A stretch of 64,000 nt of DNA from Flammeovirga sp. EKP202 (GTDB lineage: Bacteria > Bacteroidota > Bacteroidia > Cytophagales > Flammeovirgaceae), in contig NZ_JACVVP010000002.1 in the NCBI RefSeq assembly GCF_014534745.1, positions 186,001 to 250,000 on the forward strand, in the 5' to 3' direction. The notes under the pieces are model-generated. The model saw only the letters and a program-made list of their open reading frames with translations. It ran no database searches and was not told the origin of the DNA. How positions within the stretch are numbered: position 1 is the stretch's first letter; each line of letters opens with the position of its first letter. This document shows, one piece after another, positions 25,896-35,110 of this stretch. The position numbers were made by a program, and so were the translations under genes.

Positions 25896-26474
25896 CTAAT
25901 GCTTCGCTATTTCCCTTCTGATTCTACTTAGGCTTTCTGTTGTAATACCTAAAAAGGATGCAATGTGATAGTTTTTAATATGGGTTTCAATTTCCTTATG
26001 AGTTTGAAGAAAATCAAGGTATTTCTCTTTGGCTGTTTTTGATAGATCATTAATGATTCGCTTTTGAAAAGCTCCAAAACTATGCTCCATTTTTTCTCTG
26101 AAGAAACTTTCTACTTTCGGTATGTTTTCAAAAATCTCAATTTGAGCTTCCCTTGAAAATTCTAATACAGTTGTTTTCTGAATGCTTTCAATCGTTAAAA
26201 CAGCAGGGTTTCCATCAAAAAAGGCCGTATAATCACTGATCCACCAATCATGAATCGCAAATTGCAAAGTATGATCTCTTTCGTGAGTGTCTTCAAAAAA
26301 AGAACGTAAGCAACCTTCTAAAACATAATATTGTGAAAGCGTTGGCTGTCCTTTTTCTAATAAAATATCTCCTTTGCTTAGCTCTAATTTCTGACACCTT
26401 TCTTGGATGAAGGTATATTCTGATTCGGTTAATTCTAGGCCTTTAAAGATTTCTGTGATTGATTTCATACTCAA
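25896..26474 (-). CDS. Crp/Fnr-family transcriptional regulator
   Basis: 192 aa. The N-terminal cyclic-nucleotide-binding fold is visible (LSKGDILLEKGQPTLSQYYVLEGCLRSFF), and the C-terminal helix-turn-helix is HIASFLGITTESLSRIRRE. There are no clustered Cys residues, so it is not an Fe-S Fnr. It probably regulates the adjacent DJ-1-like gene. Confidence 0.88.
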   Translation of the reverse strand: MSMKSITEIFKGLELTESEYTFIQERCQKLELSKGDILLEKGQPTLSQYYVLEGCLRSFFEDTHERDHTLQFAIHDWWISDYTAFFDGNPAVLTIESIQKTTVLEFSREAQIEIFENIPKVESFFREKMEHSFGAFQKRIINDLSKTAKEKYLDFLQTHKEIETHIKNYHIASFLGITTESLSRIRREIAKH

Positions 26475-26509
26475 AAATAACCAATCTTATAGAAATTTTC
26501 GGATAATAA

Positions 26510-26537
26510 AAAACCACTCTATTACTAGAGTGGTTTT
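26510..26537 (-). terminator. Terminator of the FecR gene
   Basis: AAAACCACTCTA / TAGAGTGGTTTT stem with a 4-base loop and flanking A/T runs, 30 bp after the FecR stop. Confidence 0.9.
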
Positions 26538-26566
26538 CAAGATATTTCAATAGATGTAGAAAAGTG

Positions 26567-27766
26567 TTATTTCAATACCACTGTTCCATCTTCTAATTTT
26601 TCAGTATCACAACCAACAACTTCTGAAACTTGTTCAATCACTGTCTCCAATGTTTTATTTCTAAAAGTACCAGTGAATTTACGTTTCTCTAATTGTTTGT
26701 TTTCGATAACAATAGAAGTATTGTATGCTTTTCCAATTTCTTTAATGGCATCTGAAAGGTTTGCACCTTTGAAAGAAAGTTCTGTTTGCATTAATGAAGC
26801 GGCATTGAGCTCTTGCTCATACACAGTTTTACTCACTGTACCATCTGCAATAGCACCTGTTTCATTTTTGACTAAAACAACATACTCTCCTGATTCTTTA
26901 CTTTCGAATCTAACCTTACCTGTCACTACCTCTACTTGATTTTGCGTCAAGTGGAAAGACGTACCCAATACGGTAGTTGTTGCTTCTGAAGTGATGATAT
27001 TAAACGCATGTTCTTCATCTCTTTTTACTTCAAAGAAGGCGTCACCCTCTAGGGAAACTACTCTATCGTTGTCACCAAAAGATTCTGGGTAACGAATAGA
27101 ACTTTCTTTGTTCAGCCAAACTTTTGTACCATCAGGTAGCTTCACCAAAGCAGTAGTATTGCCTGTCTCTTTTTGCAACATCTGTACTTTATCACTGTCT
27201 AAATAGTAGAACATTGACAAGCCTAATGTCAACAAAATAGCTACAGCTGCAGCCATACTGTTAGGGAATGACCATGTTGAAGTATTGTTTTTCTTTGCTG
27301 AAAGGTTTTTCTCCACTTTAAAAGCTGGAGCCTCCTTTTTCTCTTCAGCAGAAACATTCATTCTTAATAACATTTTTGCCATTGCAGCATCCATGTCTTC
27401 AGAAGATACGTCTTTACGTTGTTTCTTACCAAGCGAACCAGCAGCAGACCAAATGTCCAATACTTCCTCACTCACCTCATTAGATTGGTTTTCTAATGTA
27501 GTAGCAATTTTTGTTTCTTCAGATTCAACTTCCAAAATCTTATCCCAGATTTCGTTTACTTTAGCATCTAATCGAGAAGAATTTAGTATACGCTTCTTTT
27601 CTTGACCTATAGTAGTGGATTGAATCCAGATCTCTGTTACTTCTGAAAGAACACTCTTAAAAGTCTCATCGGTTTCAGCCAGCTGTTTTGCTTTAACAAC
27701 AGCCATTTGATCACCACCTAAACTTTCTGCAATCAGTGTCCAATCAATGTTAATTTCCTTATCCAT
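26567..27766 (-). CDS. FecR-type anti-sigma factor
   Basis: 399 aa. A long cytoplasmic N-terminal part, one membrane helix (about 172-190, AAAVAILLTLGLSMFYYL), a periplasmic FecR domain (KLPDGTKVWLNKESSIRYPESF ... VSLEGDAFFEVKRD) and a C-terminal DUF4974/STN-like domain (FKGANLSDAIKEIGKAYNTSIVIE). It should bind and control the ECF sigma factor encoded 175 bp upstream. No SusC/SusD receptor pair follows, which is the usual partner in Bacteroidota. Confidence 0.92.
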   Translation of the reverse strand: MDKEINIDWTLIAESLGGDQMAVVKAKQLAETDETFKSVLSEVTEIWIQSTTIGQEKKRILNSSRLDAKVNEIWDKILEVESEETKIATTLENQSNEVSEEVLDIWSAAGSLGKKQRKDVSSEDMDAAMAKMLLRMNVSAEEKKEAPAFKVEKNLSAKKNNTSTWSFPNSMAAAVAILLTLGLSMFYYLDSDKVQMLQKETGNTTALVKLPDGTKVWLNKESSIRYPESFGDNDRVVSLEGDAFFEVKRDEEHAFNIITSEATTTVLGTSFHLTQNQVEVVTGKVRFESKESGEYVVLVKNETGAIADGTVSKTVYEQELNAASLMQTELSFKGANLSDAIKEIGKAYNTSIVIENKQLEKRKFTGTFRNKTLETVIEQVSEVVGCDTEKLEDGTVVLK

Positions 27767-27941
27767 GTTGTATCGGATAAATATGATAAATTCTTTATTA
27801 CTCTATAATAATCGTAAGGACAAGTCATGATGAATATTCATTTTAAGTCCTTTATTTTTTATGACTCTTCATAGCGGAATCACACAATATAATCGTCCTT
27901 AAAGCCAAGACAATTGAAATGCATGGCAAGACAAAAAAAAT

Positions 27942-28571
27942 CTAAAATAAATTGAATTGTAATAAATAGTCAATGATCAAGCCAATCACTATTCCACCTT
28001 CCAATGCCATTAGACTAGGGTCTACATGCCCTTTTAATTTTTCTCTTAATTGTTTTAATGCTAAGCCAATTTGATAATGCACTGTTCTTACAGGAATATC
28101 CAATGCGTCTGCAATTTCTTTGTAAGTCAAATCCTCAAAACGACTCATCTTAAAAATTTCTTTCATTTTTTCCGGCAACTCTTCAATCGCTTCCGACAGA
28201 CGCTTTTCTAATTCTGAAAAGTGATAAGTGTCCTCCGTGTCATTACTTGAAATAACCATTCTTTCAGCAACCCCTTTCTGATAATCACGTTCAAAATTTC
28301 TTCTCTTGATAAAATTCAACGTATGATTTCTTGCTGATCGGTATAAATACGCTTTTAATGAAAGATTTATATTTAAAGATTCTCTTTTACTCCAAAAATT
28401 GACAAATATATCCTGTACCAACTCCTCGGCAGTTTCCCAGTCTTTTACCATTCCATTGATAAAGTTGAGGATTGCCTGATAGTATTCCTTTGTTATATAT
28501 TCCCAAGCGAAACGATCACCCCCCTTCACAAGGTCAATCAATGCCTCTTCTTCTAAGTTTTCGAAATTCAT
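27942..28571 (-). CDS. ECF sigma-70 factor
   Basis: 209 aa. Region 2 includes WEYITKEYYQAILNFINGMVKDWETAEELVQDIFVNFW, and region 4 is LPEKMKEIFKMSRFEDLTYKEIADALDIPVRTVHYQIGLALKQLR. A C-terminal hydrophobic tail (GGIVIGLIIDYLLQFNLF) is a little longer than needed for a soluble factor and may interact with the membrane or FecR. It pairs with the FecR gene downstream. Confidence 0.93.
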   Translation of the reverse strand: MNFENLEEEALIDLVKGGDRFAWEYITKEYYQAILNFINGMVKDWETAEELVQDIFVNFWSKRESLNINLSLKAYLYRSARNHTLNFIKRRNFERDYQKGVAERMVISSNDTEDTYHFSELEKRLSEAIEELPEKMKEIFKMSRFEDLTYKEIADALDIPVRTVHYQIGLALKQLREKLKGHVDPSLMALEGGIVIGLIIDYLLQFNLF

Positions 28572-28908
28572 TAGATTAAATATCGATTTTTATTGATTTT
28601 AGTACTAAAAAATGTTGTCTATCCCTCGTAAACTTCTTCTAAATATTCATTAGAATACTTGTTAATCACTCTTATTTGGTTTCACGCTTCCAGTTCAACT
28701 CTAACTTGAATGAAAAACAAAATCAACGATTTCTGATCACCTCTATCTTAGCACTTCTTATTTATTCTGAAGCTATAATCACACAATATATTTAAAAAAT
28801 AGTGTATTATAAACCTACATAGTGAAAAAATGAATTATTCGTTACCTCGATGTTTATATAAAACCTTGATACTTTCATAAATTGCTGTCTCAATTAAAAC
28901 TATAAACA
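28572..28908. other. Intergenic region between divergent sigma factor and nth
   Basis: No gene-like frame. It contains a small inverted repeat TTCTAA-N7-TTAGAA (28637-28655). Promoters for the two divergent genes must lie here, but I see no exact TAnnTTTG box in a good position. Confidence 0.5.
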
Positions 28909-29595
28909 ATGACTAAGCAGGAAAAAGTTCAAGATATCGTTCAAACTTTACAAGGTTTATACCCTAATCCACCCATTCCATTAGACCACAAAGATCCATT
29001 TACACTACTTGTCGCAGTGGCCTTATCAGCACAATGTACTGACGAAAGAGTAAACAAGATTACCCCTCTATTGTTTGCCAAAGCAGACAATCCTTATGAT
29101 ATGATGCAATTGAGCGTGGAAGAAATCAGAGAGATTATCAAACCTTGTGGACTTTCGCCGATGAAATCAAAAGGCATTTACGGGATGTCGAAGATTATAG
29201 TAGAGAAATTTGGAGGCAAAGTGCCTGATAACTTTAAGGACTTAGAGTCATTACCTTCTGTAGGACACAAAACTGCTTCGGTCGTGATGTCACAAGCTTT
29301 CGGTGTTCCGGCATTCCCTGTAGATACGCATATTCACAGATTGATGTACCGTTGGGGGCTGTCTACTGGAAAAAGCGTGGAGCAAACGGAAAAAGATGCT
29401 AAACGACTATTCGATGAGAAAGACTGGAATGACCTTCATCTTCAGATTATCTATTTTGGTAGAGAATATTGTCCTGCACAGCGTCATGATCCAAATGAAT
29501 GCCCGATCTGCTCTAAACATGGTCGAAAAACACTTTTCACTGAAAAAAAATCATCGAACCCGAAGAAAAAGAAAAAAACTCTAAGTAAAAAGTAA
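28909..29595 (+). CDS. nth: Endonuclease III (Nth) with reduced Fe-S cysteine set
   Basis: 228 aa. A bifunctional base-excision glycosylase/AP lyase acting on oxidised pyrimidines. The helix-hairpin-helix LPSVGHKTASVV carries catalytic Lys121, and Asp139 lies in FPVDTHIHR. The C-terminal cluster reads C188-x9-C198-x2-C201 and then runs into a Lys-rich tail; the fourth cysteine of the usual C-x6-C-x2-C-x5-C motif is absent. The 4Fe-4S cluster may therefore be lost or ligated differently. Confidence 0.93.
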   Translation: MTKQEKVQDIVQTLQGLYPNPPIPLDHKDPFTLLVAVALSAQCTDERVNKITPLLFAKADNPYDMMQLSVEEIREIIKPCGLSPMKSKGIYGMSKIIVEKFGGKVPDNFKDLESLPSVGHKTASVVMSQAFGVPAFPVDTHIHRLMYRWGLSTGKSVEQTEKDAKRLFDEKDWNDLHLQIIYFGREYCPAQRHDPNECPICSKHGRKTLFTEKKSSNPKKKKKTLSKK

Positions 29596-29717
29596 ATAAA
29601 AAGTGGTACGGTTACGGATTACTTCATGTGCGGTTAACATAGAATTCAATCTGTACGTGGTTATCATAGGAAGTTAACACCCCTTTTAGCGTATTAACAT
29701 TAATTACTACGTCAAAC

Positions 29718-29744
29718 AACGCCTCTTTTTAGATAAACGGCGTT
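29718..29744. promoter_or_regulatory. Inverted repeat upstream of nagB
   Basis: AACGCC-N15-GGCGTT lies about 120 bp before the nagB start. The same 270-bp region carries repeated GTTAACA-like words at 29632, 29660 and 29672. These are candidate regulator sites for the amino-sugar genes; the regulator is unknown. Confidence 0.35.
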
Positions 29745-29863
29745 TAACTATAGACGAATGTTTTGTACCGAAAAACTTATGTGGAGCGGTGATCACTTTC
29801 TAAATTTGAGCATAAATCAATTTCAATTATTGATTTTATAATACCACTACAAAGTAAAATTGA

Positions 29864-31801
29864 ATGACTATGAACACAACATTGTTGAACCAACAAGTAA
29901 TGACGGACAGAGAATTTGAACGTCTTCAAACCTACACTTTTTCAACAAATGCTGAAGCGTCTACTGTGATTGCACATGAAATCGCTGATCTTATTAGAGA
30001 TAAAGCTTCAAAAGGTGAAAATGCAGTATTAGGCTTAGCAACAGGTTCTTCTCCTTTAAAGGTTTATGATGAATTAATTCGTTTACATAAAGAAGAAGGA
30101 TTGTCATTTAAAAATGTAATTACTTTTAACCTGGACGAATATTATCCTATGCAACCTGATTCAGTACATTCTTATGTACGTTTCATGAAGGAAAACTTAT
30201 TCGACCACATTGATATTCAAGAAAAAAACATCCACATTCCTGACGGTACTTTAGCGATCGAAAATGTTTATGCTTTCTGTAAAGACTATGAGTCGAAGAT
30301 TGCAAATGCAGGTGGATTGGATATACAAATATTAGGTATTGGTCGTACAGGTCACATTGGTTTCAACGAGCCAGGCTCAACAGAAAACAGCCGTACTCGT
30401 ATGGTGACTTTAGATGCAGTCACTCGTATTGACGCTGCTCCTTCTTTTGGTGGTTTGGATTTCGTTCCGAAACGTGCCATCACAATGGGTGTAAAACCAA
30501 TCATGCAAGCTAAGAGAATCATTATGATGGCTTGGGGTTCTGGTAAAGCGCCTATCGTAAAGAAAATGGTAGAGGGCGATATCTCAATGCAAGTACCTGC
30601 AACTTTCCTACAAAAACACGATAATGTTTCTGTATTTATCGATGAAGGTGCTACAGAACAATTGACACGTATCACAACTCCTTGGTTAGTTTCAGAAGTA
30701 GAGTGGACTACTGCTATGGTAAAGAAAGCGGTAGTTTGGTTAGCTTATAAAACAGGTAAACCTGTATTGAAATTAACAAACAAGGATTACTTGGAAAGTG
30801 GTTTAGATAGCTTATTATCCACTAAAGGTTCTGCTTACGATTTGAACATCGAAGTATTCAACCTTTTACAACATACAATTACAGGATGGCCAGGCGGTAA
30901 GCCTTCAGCAGACGACACACAACGTCCTGAAAGAGCTGTTCCTGCGAAGAAACGTGTAATTATCTTCTCTCCTCACCCTGATGATGACGTAATTTCAATG
31001 GGTGGTACGTTCCAACGTTTAGTGGACCAAGGACATGAAGTACACGTTGCTTACCAAACTTCTGGTAACATTGCCGTTTCTGATGATGATGCTCGTAGAT
31101 ATGCTACATTTGCGAACTCATTGATGGACAAATTCGGTTTTGGATCTGCTGAATCAAAATCTAAATTCAAGGAGATTACAGGTTTCCTTGATGCCAAAGA
31201 AGAAGGTGATATTGATTCACTAGCAGTAAGACAAATCAAAGGTCAGATTCGTAGAGATGAGTCGATTGCGGCATGTCGTTACACTGGTATTCCAAAAGAA
31301 CAAGTACACTTCTTAGATTTACCTTTCTATGAAACAGGAAAAGTTCGTAAAAACCCAGTAGGTGAAGCGGACATTGAGATCATCAAGAATATTATTTCTG
31401 ATATCAAGCCTCACCAAATCTACGCCGCAGGTGACTTAGCGGACCCGCATGGTACGCACCGTGTATGCTTAGATGCTATCTTTGCTGCTTTAGAGGAGTT
31501 GAAAACTGAAGAGTACATGAAAGACTGTTGGGTTTGGATGTACAGAGGTGCATGGCATGAGTGGCCAATCGACGAAATCGAAATGGCTGTACCAATGTCA
31601 CCTGAGCAAGTTCTTACAAAAAGAAAAGCCATTTTCTTCCATGAGTCACAAAAAGATGGCGTAGTATTCCAAGGAACAGATGACCGTGAATTCTGGCAAA
31701 GAGCAGAAGAGCGTAATTCGGATACTGCGAAATTATACAATGCACTTGGTCTAGCAGAATATGAAGCAATGGAAGCGTTTGTACGCTACCACTTCATCTA
31801 A
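29864..31801 (+). CDS. nagB: Glucosamine-6-phosphate deaminase fused to a PIG-L/LmbE deacetylase domain
   Basis: 645 aa. Residues about 20-280 are NagB (LATGSSPLKVYDEL; FNLDEYYPM; GIGRTGHIGFNEPGS), converting glucosamine-6-P to fructose-6-P and ammonia. Residues about 364-645 are a PIG-L/LmbE-type N-acetylglucosaminyl deacetylase domain with the zinc motif FSPHPDDDVISMGG and a later DPHGTHRVC. Long NagB proteins of this kind are annotated in other Bacteroidota. The fusion suggests that deacetylation and deamination are coupled on one polypeptide, although the deacetylase substrate is not proven. An amidase-free neighbour, NamZ, follows on the same strand. Confidence 0.92.
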   Translation: MTMNTTLLNQQVMTDREFERLQTYTFSTNAEASTVIAHEIADLIRDKASKGENAVLGLATGSSPLKVYDELIRLHKEEGLSFKNVITFNLDEYYPMQPDSVHSYVRFMKENLFDHIDIQEKNIHIPDGTLAIENVYAFCKDYESKIANAGGLDIQILGIGRTGHIGFNEPGSTENSRTRMVTLDAVTRIDAAPSFGGLDFVPKRAITMGVKPIMQAKRIIMMAWGSGKAPIVKKMVEGDISMQVPATFLQKHDNVSVFIDEGATEQLTRITTPWLVSEVEWTTAMVKKAVVWLAYKTGKPVLKLTNKDYLESGLDSLLSTKGSAYDLNIEVFNLLQHTITGWPGGKPSADDTQRPERAVPAKKRVIIFSPHPDDDVISMGGTFQRLVDQGHEVHVAYQTSGNIAVSDDDARRYATFANSLMDKFGFGSAESKSKFKEITGFLDAKEEGDIDSLAVRQIKGQIRRDESIAACRYTGIPKEQVHFLDLPFYETGKVRKNPVGEADIEIIKNIISDIKPHQIYAAGDLADPHGTHRVCLDAIFAALEELKTEEYMKDCWVWMYRGAWHEWPIDEIEMAVPMSPEQVLTKRKAIFFHESQKDGVVFQGTDDREFWQRAEERNSDTAKLYNALGLAEYEAMEAFVRYHFI

Positions 31802-31841
31802 TATGATATATAAAAGTGTGCGATAAAATAGATTGAATTAG

Positions 31842-31873
31842 AAACGTCTGGGAGAAATCTCAGACGTTTTTTT
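31842..31873 (+). terminator. Terminator of nagB
   Basis: AAACGTCTG / CAGACGTTT stem with a 10-base loop and a T7 tail. Confidence 0.92.
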
Positions 31874-32000
31874 GTTTCAAGACAAATACCTTTTCACAAA
31901 TCAATTTTTTATTGAGTATCTTTATTTAATAATCATCTTCTCTAGAGAAAGCCATCTTGCAAAGGTCTATCTCGACTTAATTTAAACCAACCGATTTTTA

Positions 32001-33263
32001 ATGAAGTATTCCAATTATTATCCTCTAAGAACATTACTATTTACCTTATTATTTTTCAACTCCATCATCACTTTTTCTCAAACTTCTACACCACTTGTTA
32101 AAGTAGGCATAGAGGTATTGAGAGATCAAAATTTCAAGGCATTAGAAGGGAAAAGAGTAGGATTAGTGACTAACCCCACGGGAATTGATCATGATTTTGT
32201 CTCAACTGTAGATATATTATTCCAAGCAAAAAATGTCAACCTCACAGCACTTTATGGACCTGAGCACGGTGTGCGTGGCGATACAGATGCCGGTGCTCAT
32301 GTGGATAGTAATACGGACGCAGTGACGGGACTTCCTGTTTATTCACTTTATGGAAAAACAAGAAAACCTACAGCAGCTATGCTCCAAAACGTAGATGTAA
32401 TTGTGTATGACATTCAAGATATTGGGGTAAGATCTTATACTTTTATCAGTACATTGGGGTTAGTGATGGAAGCAGCAGCTGAGAATAATAAAGAGGTCAT
32501 TGTATTGGATAGACCCAACCCTCTAGGTGGCAATAAAATTGAAGGAAACATTGTTGAGCCGGGCTACTTTTCTTTTGTAAGTCAATTTCCTATTCCTTAT
32601 ATCTATGGTTTGACGGTAGGTGAGTTGGCCTATATGATGAACTATGAAGGATGGTTAAAAAATAAGACGCAATGCAAGCTCAATGTTATTCCGATGAAAG
32701 GCTGGAAAAGAGAGATGCGCTTTCAAGATACAGGGAGACATTGGGTGCCTACTTCACCACATATTCCATTTCCTGAAGTGGCTGAACTTTACCCTGCTAG
32801 TGGTATTATAGGAGAACTAGAAGGAAACTTTATTGGAATTGGCTATACCCTGCCATTTACACTATTTGGAGCAGAATATATCAATACAGCTCAGTTTGCT
32901 CAACATTTAAATGCATTAAACTTAGAAGGTGTATATTTCAGGGGGCTTTCTTTTACACCTTATTATAAAGAGAAAAAAGGGATAAAATTACATGGAGTTC
33001 AGGTGTATGTCACCGATTATGATAAGGTTCGATTATCTGAAATCCAGTTTCATGTATTAGCAGTTCATCATCAATTGCATCCTGCTAAAGACCTTTTCAA
33101 TGCTCATCAAAATAGATGGGGAATGTTTGATAAAGTGTGTGGAAGTAACAAAATCAGAGAAGGGTTTATGGCTTCTTATACTTTCGATGGAATTAAAAAT
33201 TACTGGAGAAAAGACGAGGCAGCCTTTAAGAAAAAAGCTGCCGTATATTTAATGTATCGCTAA
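32001..33263 (+). CDS. namZ: Exo-beta-N-acetylmuramidase, NamZ/DUF1343 family (GH171)
   Basis: 420 aa with a signal peptide (LLFFNSIITFSQ). DUF1343 landmarks are present: LEGKRVGLVTNPTGID, LYGPEHGVRGDTDAG, VDVIVYDIQDIGVRSYTF and LDRPNPLGGNKIEGN. The family removes terminal N-acetylmuramic acid from peptidoglycan fragments. Adjacent to nagB, this fits recycling of wall amino sugars, with NamZ acting in the periplasm and NagB in the cytoplasm. A -7-like TATCTTTA is seen about 85 bp upstream. Confidence 0.9.
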   Translation: MKYSNYYPLRTLLFTLLFFNSIITFSQTSTPLVKVGIEVLRDQNFKALEGKRVGLVTNPTGIDHDFVSTVDILFQAKNVNLTALYGPEHGVRGDTDAGAHVDSNTDAVTGLPVYSLYGKTRKPTAAMLQNVDVIVYDIQDIGVRSYTFISTLGLVMEAAAENNKEVIVLDRPNPLGGNKIEGNIVEPGYFSFVSQFPIPYIYGLTVGELAYMMNYEGWLKNKTQCKLNVIPMKGWKREMRFQDTGRHWVPTSPHIPFPEVAELYPASGIIGELEGNFIGIGYTLPFTLFGAEYINTAQFAQHLNALNLEGVYFRGLSFTPYYKEKKGIKLHGVQVYVTDYDKVRLSEIQFHVLAVHHQLHPAKDLFNAHQNRWGMFDKVCGSNKIREGFMASYTFDGIKNYWRKDEAAFKKKAAVYLMYR

Positions 33264-33274
33264 GTTGATACTTT

Positions 33275-33652
33275 TTAAGATTGTATTGTTTCAAGGTCTT
33301 TTTTAAACCTTGTCAAAAGATCATGGGAGAAGGATTGCATCACGGCTGTCTCGTTATCATCTACACCGTCAGCCGCCTCTGCTACTACTTCCATGGCTTT
33401 TATAAATTCTTGATACTCATTGGTAGGGCCGTAATGTTTACAATAATCAATTACCTTGTTGTAAACATCCTCTACAGGTGTATCTTTTTGAGCTTCATAA
33501 TTGAAAGACCGTCTGATGTCTTCACCATAAGGATGGTCTTTAAAGTAGTTTTCCAGAACTGCTTTTTCTTCTTCTTGAATCACACCATCCGCTTTTGCCA
33601 CCACAAATAATAGTTCGCCTAAAATCTCGTATAGTTTTTCTTTATCCGACAT
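33275..33652 (-). CDS. TerB-like domain protein
   Basis: 125 aa from MSDKEKLYEIL (ATG at 33652); the longer frame from 33703 adds an unlikely N-terminus. The helical repeat FVVAKADGVIQEEEKAVLENYF matches the TerB/DnaJ-like fold with its acidic metal-binding helix, and a second AADGVDDNETAVMQSF element follows. The role is unknown. It converges on namZ with 11 bp between stops. Confidence 0.8.
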   Translation of the reverse strand: MSDKEKLYEILGELLFVVAKADGVIQEEEKAVLENYFKDHPYGEDIRRSFNYEAQKDTPVEDVYNKVIDYCKHYGPTNEYQEFIKAMEVVAEAADGVDDNETAVMQSFSHDLLTRFKKDLETIQS

Positions 33653-33796
33653 AACAATTAAAGTATTAAGTTGAAATAAGTACTTTAGGGTATACGTTAA
33701 CAACTGATAATGAAGGTATTTATTTAAGTGTTTATTTTACATTTTTATAAATGTTTAACAATACGGTATTTGTGGAATATTTCTCCATAAAAGTGC

Positions 33797-35002
33797 TTAT
33801 TGAGGAGGTGTAATATTTTTCATTCTCAACAAAAAACCAAAGTTTCGCTCCAAAAGGTATTTTTGCATATCTTCTATCATATCTTTTCTCTTTGCCTTAA
33901 GTACATCTCTGTGGGTAATTGAAGTTGGACTGTTATCTGGTAAAGAATTAGCAAATAAACCAACTGGTGATAAATTAGCAGGTGATAAACTAAAAATTGT
34001 AGACCTCAAATCATAAATTGACTTCTCCGTATACGGATCAAACATTGATCTACGTTTTACTACTCCCTCTTGATTCACTACAACTCCCATATTTTTCACT
34101 TTGATGGGTTTAATTATATCAAATAGCTTCACAGAATAATTGTAATAAGAAGATACTTTTCTTCCTTCGTATTCAGCTGCTTCCCAAAAGTCATCAGTAT
34201 TTCTTAAAGCTTTCAATAAATATCCATTCACCCATTCCGTAAAGCCATCTACCATTTCAATATCTACAACCTTACCTTTTTCATTGATTAGAATCCTCAT
34301 GCTTAAATCTTTCTCATGATAGATTTCATACTTTATTCCTTTTAATTCTTTTCTCAAATACTTTTTTAAACGATCTTTTGATTTAAGTTCAGCTTGTTTT
34401 TCAGAAATAATATATATGCTATCTTGATTCCCATTTATTATAAAAGAACAGTCAATTTTTCCTTCTTGATAATGTTCATTATAAACTTCTGAGTCGGAAA
34501 TTCGGAGTTCAATCACACCATTTCCATCTTCTATTAAAACTTCACCATTGGGTGTTTTTATTGTACTTACGAACTCTACGTCTTGATCGTATTTAAATTC
34601 TTTTTTGAAGTAGTCATAGTAATAATAGTCTATCCAATTCCCGCTCTTCTTTCCTTTTGTATAATTCCCTACAATCTTTAGCCTATCCTCACTATCATAA
34701 AAGTAGCTTTTGCCATTATTCACACCTGATTTCACTTCATTGATCATCACTAAGTTTTTAGAATAAACATCAAAAATTAGGTAATACTTTTTATCTTCTT
34801 CTGTTTTATAATTGACTTTTACATAGAAAATCCCCTTAGAAAAATTGTTAGAAACCATTGATTTAAAATCCTTATCTAACCAAACAAGAGATAAGTATTG
34901 CTTCTTTTGAGGAGAAAGGTCAGTCGGAGTCAATTGACCGTAAGAAAAGTAGGGTAAAACTAATAACACAAAAGTGCTTAGGAATGAAAATAGTTTGCTC
35001 AT
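33797..35002 (-). CDS. Secreted protein with MORN-like repeat and TonB-like C-terminal region
   Basis: 401 aa from the ATG at 35002, which gives the signal peptide MSKLFSFLSTFVLLVLPYFS; the longer frame does not. A YwqK/MORN-like segment (SYFYDSEDRLKIVGNYTKGKKSGNWIDYYYY) is followed by a TonB C-terminal-like unit (RILINEKGKVVDIEMVDGFTEWVNGYLLKALRNTDDFWEAAEYEGRKV). It lacks a membrane anchor and proline-rich spacer, so it is not a functional energy transducer of the classic type. Function unknown. Confidence 0.78.
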   Translation of the reverse strand: MSKLFSFLSTFVLLVLPYFSYGQLTPTDLSPQKKQYLSLVWLDKDFKSMVSNNFSKGIFYVKVNYKTEEDKKYYLIFDVYSKNLVMINEVKSGVNNGKSYFYDSEDRLKIVGNYTKGKKSGNWIDYYYYDYFKKEFKYDQDVEFVSTIKTPNGEVLIEDGNGVIELRISDSEVYNEHYQEGKIDCSFIINGNQDSIYIISEKQAELKSKDRLKKYLRKELKGIKYEIYHEKDLSMRILINEKGKVVDIEMVDGFTEWVNGYLLKALRNTDDFWEAAEYEGRKVSSYYNYSVKLFDIIKPIKVKNMGVVVNQEGVVKRRSMFDPYTEKSIYDLRSTIFSLSPANLSPVGLFANSLPDNSPTSITHRDVLKAKRKDMIEDMQKYLLERNFGFLLRMKNITPPQ

Positions 35003-35056
35003 TTTGAAAAAAATATAGTGCTTTAATTTGGGCTCAATATAATAAAATAAGGTATA

Positions 35057-35094
35057 AAAAAAGCAATGCACCTTTCGATACATTGCTTCTTTTT
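35057..35094 (-). terminator. Terminator of the nitroreductase gene
   Basis: AAGCAATG / CATTGCTT stem with A and T runs, 17 bp after the stop at 35111. Confidence 0.88.
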
Positions 35095-35110
35095 ATCTTT
35101 CTAAAGTGAT

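Noticed and set aside
33797-35002. TonB energy transducer
   Set aside because: It has a cleavable signal peptide instead of an inner-membrane anchor, and no proline-rich linker or ExbB/ExbD neighbours.
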